A stretch of DNA of 64,000 nucleotides from Leuctra nigra. Taxonomy: Eukaryota; Arthropoda; Insecta; Plecoptera; Leuctridae. The position numbers were made by a program, and so were the translations under genes. Of the stretch, positions 60,401 through 64,000 are shown one piece after another (the stretch's first letter is position 1; each line of letters starts with the position of its first letter). Location: NCBI GenBank assembly GCA_934045905.1, contig OW203764.1, forward strand, positions 34,203,629 through 34,267,628, read 5' to 3'. The notes under the pieces are model-generated. The model did no database searches, was not told the origin of the DNA, and saw nothing but the letters and a program-made list of their open reading frames with translations.

Positions 60401-61742
60401 TTGTCTGTGGTGGTGATGGAGGGTTTGACAAACTTATTTTCAATGCCAAATATACGTACCTACAACGCATTTAAGTGTATCTTCGTATAAACATTTCAGT
60501 CTTGAGCTAATTAAATACAATGAAATAACTTAATCCTTTTGTACACAACGATGTTTAAATACTTTATTAAGACGGCTGTATATCTTGTTGCCAAATTGAT
60601 TTAAAACTAAATTTTCCTCTTGGAGGACCTAGGAAAGTAAATGAGTTCTCCTGTCTCCGATAAGTTATTTCACTTCTGTTGATAACATACTGCGCCGAAA
60701 GAAATTGTCTAAATAACTATTAAAATGATTTTTACACGCTCGAGTTTCATTTTCAATCACGACGCAAGGTTGTAGAAAAATTCAATGAAAAGCCCCAGAG
60801 AAGCCAAATTTACTCTAATAAAAAGGCACATTAATGTCCTAACCAAAACATCCGCTCTTTATTCATCTTTCCATCGAAGCTTTGAGATATTCATTCTCAT
60901 TCTCAATTCTCGCGTTGAGACGCTATCCAACTCTCTGGTCTTCGAGAGGGAGTTGAATTGGTCTGGCAACGTAATGTGTGATCTAAGTGCTAAGTGTTGA
61001 TCCTGTCGCAGAGGGACGGCTTCTACATCGAGTGCGGCGCTCTGGACGGCGAGACGCGATCCAACTCTCTGGTCTTCGAGAGGGAGTTGAATTGGTCCGG
61101 CAACGTAATGTGAGATCTAAGTGCTGAGTGTTGATCTTGTCGCAGAGGGACGGCTTCTACATCGAGTGCGGCGCTCTGGACGGCGAGACGCGATCCAACT
61201 CTCTGGTCTTCGAGAGGGAGTTGAATTGGTCTGGCAACGTAATGTGTGATCTAAGTGCTAAGTGTTGATCCTGTCGCAGAGGGACGGCTTCTACATCGAG
61301 TGCGGCGCTCTGGACGGCGAGACGCGATCCAACTCTCTGGTCTTCGAGAGGGAGTTGAATTGGTCCGGCAACGTAATGTGAGATCTAAGTGCTGAGTGTT
61401 GATCTTGTCGCAGAGGGACGGCTTCTACATCGAGTGCGGCGCTCTGGACGGCGAGACGCTATCCAACTCTCTGGTCTTCGAGAGGGAGTTGAATTGGTCC
61501 GGCAACGTAATGTGTGATCTAAGTGCTGAGTGTTGATCCTGTCGCAGAGGGACGGCTTCTACATCGAGTGCGGCGCTCTGGACGGCGAGACGCGATCCAA
61601 CTCTCTGGTCTTCGAGAGGGAGTTGAATTGGTCCGGCCTGCTGATAGAAGCGGATCCGTCCAACTTCCAGCTCGTGAAGAAGAAACAGAGGAACGCGTTC
61701 TTGTCTCCAACTTGTCTCAGTGTCAAGTCCTACCCGATGACG
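57316..61742 (+). CDS. Star-like FkbM/Methyltransf_21-domain membrane protein, 5' part (three exons seen)
   Basis: Three exons join in frame: 57316-57484, 59683-59867 and 61548-61742. Introns follow GT-AG: donors GTGAGT, GTAATC and GTAAGC; acceptors TTTCGTTGCAG and CTTGTCGCAG-like. Together they give about 183 residues: a short N-tail, one hydrophobic segment at about residues 9-29, a polar linker with DDPHVIDNLRRKYLVKPP, and the start of a domain opening with DGFYIECGALDGE, typical of the Star/Star-like branch of the FkbM methyltransferase-like family. Drosophila Star is an ER/Golgi type II membrane protein that helps export EGF-receptor ligands; many paralogues in insects have no known role. 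A single signal-anchor near the N-terminus fits. The family continues for well over 100 residues after the last exon seen here, so the gene is incomplete in this window. The exons are clearly more GC-rich than their surroundings. Introns hold Helitron-like copies, a SINE and a MITE end. Membership of the family is firm; orthology to Star itself and any enzyme activity are not shown. Confidence 0.82.
57948..58002 (-). mobile_element. end fragment of the TTAA-type MITE
   Basis: GACACAGAAGTTGTTCAAG and ACCGTGTAAATGGGGCTTTA match the right end of the elements at 22.76-23.11 kb. Only one terminal repeat is present. It lies in intron 1 of the Star-like gene. Confidence 0.6.
58140..58290 (-). mobile_element. 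tRNA-derived SINE fragment
   Basis: On the minus strand a TTGGCTCTC A-box-like start is followed by GGTTCCATTCCCGC, a Pol III B box. The body then has TAGGCCACGACTGCG, close to the TAGGCCATGACAGCC of the SINE at 31.3 kb. It lies in intron 1 of the Star-like gene, opposite to its transcription. Confidence 0.5.
58383..59004 (-). mobile_element. Helitron-like non-autonomous element, copy 3 (in intron 1)
   Basis: On the minus strand it starts TTGAGCGAGCGTAGCGAGCG, preceded by A, and ends TTTTCATAG followed by T. It shares with copies 1 and 2 the subterminal GCTCGCTCATCAACGCG, the 3' hairpin, and internal text such as the TTTTGCACACATACTAATAT region. At 622 bp it is the shorter internal-deletion form. 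No protein is encoded. Confidence 0.75.
59683..59867 (+). CDS. Star-like gene, exon 2 (linker exon)
   Basis: It has 185 bases, entered in phase 1 after TTTCGTTGCAG and left in phase 0 at GATCAG|GTAATC. It encodes the conserved DDPHVIDNLRRKYLVKPP motif found just before the FkbM domain in Star-like proteins, and a MGQAAAIRKILLDQ helix that leads straight into the domain in exon 3. Confidence 0.82.
59942..60000 (-). mobile_element. 3'-end fragment of the Helitron-like family
   Basis: On the minus strand it shows a degenerate subterminal repeat, the ACGTTACAAAGAGCGT hairpin region and the end TTTTCCTAG followed by T, as in the full copies. The rest of the element is not recognisable next to it. 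It lies in intron 2 of the Star-like gene. Confidence 0.55.
60040..60280 (+). repeat. dispersed repeat B, copy b, with inner segment flipped
   Basis: The left part (AGTAAAAGTTATAACTGCAT onward) matches 40.9-41.05 kb in the same direction. The inner segment between ATTGCAATTG (60196-60205) and CAATTGCAAT (60267-60276) matches the other copy only as its reverse complement. It also contains a local inverted repeat, GAACGAGGCGTC with GACGCCTCGTTC. Confidence 0.7.
60917..61637 (+). repeat. 134-bp tandem array of splice acceptor plus partial exon 3
   Basis: The unit is 134 bp: 90 bp of exon 3 (30 codons) plus the 44 bp just upstream of it. Units begin at 61012, 61146, 61280, 61414 and 61548, with a truncated unit at 60917-61011. 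Each full unit has the same acceptor (GTCGCAG|AGGGAC). The first four end with GGCAACGTAATG, where the intron-derived part starts, instead of continuing into the exon. A few sites vary in step (TCTGGC/TCCGGC, GTGTGAT/GTGAGAT, CTAAG/CTGAG), and most alternate, so 268-bp dimers (60917-61145 and 61146-61413) look like copies of each other. Reading on from any upstream acceptor meets TGA within about 10 codons of the unit end. Confidence 0.93.
61548..61742 (+). CDS. Star-like gene, exon 3 (start of FkbM-like domain)
   Basis: It has 195 bases, exactly 65 codons, phase 0 on both sides. It contains the nucleotide-binding-type motif YIECGALDGE, then LVFERELNWSGLLIEADP and a CLSVKSYPMT end, followed by donor GTAAGC. 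Its first 90 bases (30 codons, ending at WSG) are the part copied in tandem upstream. Only this last copy continues into the rest of the exon. Confidence 0.85.
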
Positions 61743-61770
61743 GTAAGCAAAACTAACACATTCACACTTG

Positions 61771-62223
61771 TAGAAGCGTTGATGAGCGAGCCATCGTATT
61801 GCATGAGAATTGCACTACAGACCTTGGATACACTGATATGAATGCAATGCGTCACAAGAGCAGTGATAATTTTTTTGAAATTTTATGGAAGAAATTTTAC
61901 AAATATATTTTAAAAAAAAACATAATACCTTGTCAGTAAATGTTAATATCTCACATAAATAATAAATTTGTCTACAAATTGTAAAAAAAATACTCTTAAA
62001 ATGTTGGTCTTAATAACTATGCAAAATTTGAAGTTAATTGGTCAAAAGCTTCCATTAAAAATAATCCGATCAAAGGATTCTGTAAAGTTCAGTCTGTACA
62101 CCACCTAGGTGGTCTTTGCATGTGGGCAAAATTTCAGCTCGATCGGAGAAACGGTGTGACGCACAAAAGGGACTGACAAAATCAGAGGTCCATGACAAAA
62201 GAGCCAAAACTGGAGTCGCTCAA
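61771..62223 (-). mobile_element. Helitron-like non-autonomous element, copy 4 (in intron after exon 3)
   Basis: The minus-strand 5' end is TTGAGCGACTCCAG preceded by A. Early internal sequence, including the CTGAAATTTTGCCCACATG region, matches copy 2. The subterminal GCTCGCTCATCAACGC is present, but the terminal hairpin has decayed, so its 3' limit is approximate. No coding capacity. Confidence 0.6.
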
Positions 62224-63747
62224 TCAAATAACTTTCCGTGAAATCTGGCAAACTCGCTCATGACCGCCTTATCCACACACCAACGAAACAAAGATACGGC
62301 CAACAAGGAAGAGCAACAGAGAAAATCGTTCACTTGAGCTGTTTTGTTTTCGCCTTGTCTGCGTGGGTTGGACCTGGCATTAGAATTCAGAGTCAATCTC
62401 GACGAGAAGAAATGATACTGTGTGATGGAAACTTGATTCAACATTTGACTGATCCATCTAAAGTGCAACGACGGACCACTGACGTCAGAGCTCTGTAAAT
62501 AAACAACAATCATGAAGTGGCCGCGGTTGCACCATTGGCTACGTCAGAGTTTGGGTATATTGTCACTTCGTTTTTCCGCCAGAATGAAAATATGTTTAAA
62601 AGTGGAATACATTTTTTTCATAGCGTACCTATTAAATTGTTGGAAATTTCGACTGGATATTGGTTTCTAGATGATTTTGTCTTAAAATAAACTTGAATTT
62701 TGAAAAGATTGCAGCGGAAACAATACATTGGTCAGACTTTGAAGGTCTCTTCTTGTAGAACTAGAGGGTCCCGTCATGTAAAACATTACCAATGTGCACC
62801 AGTGAGGTATGCGGAAATATAAAACGACAGCAATATTTGTCAGCAGAGTGTGCGTCGTTAATACACTTGACGTCGTTGATGACCCAATCTTAACAGAATA
62901 CGTTAACAAATGAGAAACAAAGAAAAGCAATTTGATTATACCTATTATGGTAAGTTTCCAAATTTACACCAGACTATTCGTACTAAGTAAAAATAAGAAG
63001 AAAAACAATGTATGCGCCGTAAAAAATATATATATATATATATACATTACGTTGATACCGTGACCTGATGCCTACGACATTTTCTTCATTTGTGATGCTT
63101 TTACATGGTATCTACAGTTTCATTATATACGTTCCTCAGATGTAGGGCGGAAGTAAATTTGTTTGATTTTGCGGTGCACAATTTTGGATTGTAATCAAGC
63201 TCTATCAAGTACCGTTTCACTGATGTTAACAAAAAACGTTATATTGAAGTATTCTCTTACAATAACTCATGTCACCATTACAAATGATTGGTTGATGTCA
63301 GAAATACTGTTCTCTGAGCTCACTTCAAGAATATTGTAATGGACTTCAGCCCATCTACCTCTAATTAAGGTATAGATATTCAGTTGACAATGTAAAACTT
63401 AAAAATTGGTGCTTTAAACTTTATCAACAGCAACAGGAATTCGTTGTCAATACATGACTCAATACAGACCACTCTACGAAGTAAGAAACGACTGAAAATG
63501 ATTAATCTAACAACATTATTTAAAAACTTCGTCGGTTAGTTGGTTTGAGGGTTACAGAGCCGTGTTGATTAAATGTAGGAAGAAAATAATACGTTTGATC
63601 GTTTGCAAATTGCATTATGAGGCCGCAATGTTAAAAATCTATCGGCTTTGTTTAGTTTTCATGGCCCTCTAAAATACAGAGAAAATGAAAAATTTATAAA
63701 AATTACACTTTGACGTTTCTTGGCGTGAAGAAGTTTTCTATGTATAG
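62224..63747. other. intron or intergenic, no exon seen
   Basis: If the Star-like gene continues to the right, its next exon is not recognisable here. An (AT)n run lies at 63029-63050. Confidence 0.45.
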
Positions 63748-64000
63748 CAGTGCCGGACTGGCTCGTCAGGGGCCTCGGCGGCTATTGTTACTATTTAAAT
63801 GTTTTTGGGAGAAAGCAGCCCACCAACCTGCCCCGCAGGGCGATTTTTGGATTTTTATAACTTTAAAATGGAATGTAAAAATAATTTGGTGCTTTTAAAA
63901 GTTCATTTTTTCACAAGAAAAACATAACAGAAAGGCCCGCCAATTATGCCCCGCAGGGCGCTTTTTGATTTACTGTCATTCTTAAAATGATTTTGGGATT
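63748..64000 (+). mobile_element. probable hAT element, left end, cut by the window
   Basis: CAGTGCCGGACTGG is a typical hAT terminal sequence. GCCCCGCAGGGCG with a following TTTTTG occurs twice inside (63830, 63951). The other end and the target duplication lie outside. Confidence 0.5.

Noticed and set aside
60917..61547. Array as a multi-repeat protein domain
   Set aside because: The 134-bp period breaks the frame and each intron-derived part carries an in-frame TGA; only splicing of 41-nt introns could make it coding, which is unlikely.
61519..61756. Other-frame open stretches across the FkbM exon
   Set aside because: They overlap the true exon frame that has family motifs and matching splice phases.
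1..64000. Integrated viral genes
   Set aside because: All reverse-transcriptase sequences are of the LINE type; no capsid, envelope, integrase or viral polymerase motifs were seen.

Overview
The window is AT-rich eukaryotic nuclear DNA, almost certainly from an insect. The evidence is a spliced gene of the Star-like (FkbM/Methyltransf_21) family, several CR1/Jockey-like and RTE-like LINEs, tRNA-derived SINEs, many MITEs, a Helitron-like family and hAT ends. The repeat mix would suit a large repeat-rich genome such as a hemipteran, but that is a guess. There are no operons, bacterial genes, CRISPR arrays or rRNA genes.

Layout. 1-13 kb: non-coding, with MITEs that are often perfect inverted repeats (456-556, a three-element block at 3244-3710, 4911-5064, 7044-7170) and dispersed repeats. 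13.0-15.5 kb: a 5'-truncated CR1-like LINE with one in-frame stop and a late frameshift. 15.5-31 kb: non-coding, with MITEs, a LINE 3' tail, a SINE between two direct duplicates (25.0-26.0 kb) and a long-TIR element (29.2-29.7 kb). 31.8-32.8 kb: two weak candidate exons on the minus strand. 34.3 kb: a CR1-like 3' end. 36.5-37.5 kb: Helitron-like copy 1. 39.5-43 kb: repeats and a GC-rich block.

43.6-56.9 kb is a dense nest of elements. A CR1-like LINE has its endonuclease part inverted relative to its 3' part (twin-priming geometry). Its 64-bp tandem tail was invaded by an RTE-like LINE with a 12-bp target duplication. Two copies of a complex repeat (47.4-49.3 and 54.0-56.9 kb) carry many ETS/CRE-like motifs and end in long foldback structures. 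Between them lies another CR1-like LINE, cut once by a Helitron-like element and once by a hAT MITE; both insertions can be resolved to the base because the reading frame of the host LINE returns when they are removed. A minus-strand LINE fragment sits in its (TAC)n tail.

57.2-61.7 kb holds the only convincing host gene: the 5' part of a Star-like type II membrane protein (exons 57316-57484, 59683-59867, 61548-61742), which continues beyond the last exon found. Just upstream of the third exon, a 134-bp unit (44 bp of intron end plus the first 90 bp of the exon) is repeated in tandem, so five copies of the same splice acceptor stand in a row. Two Helitron-like copies lie in its introns. The window ends inside a probable hAT element (from 63748).
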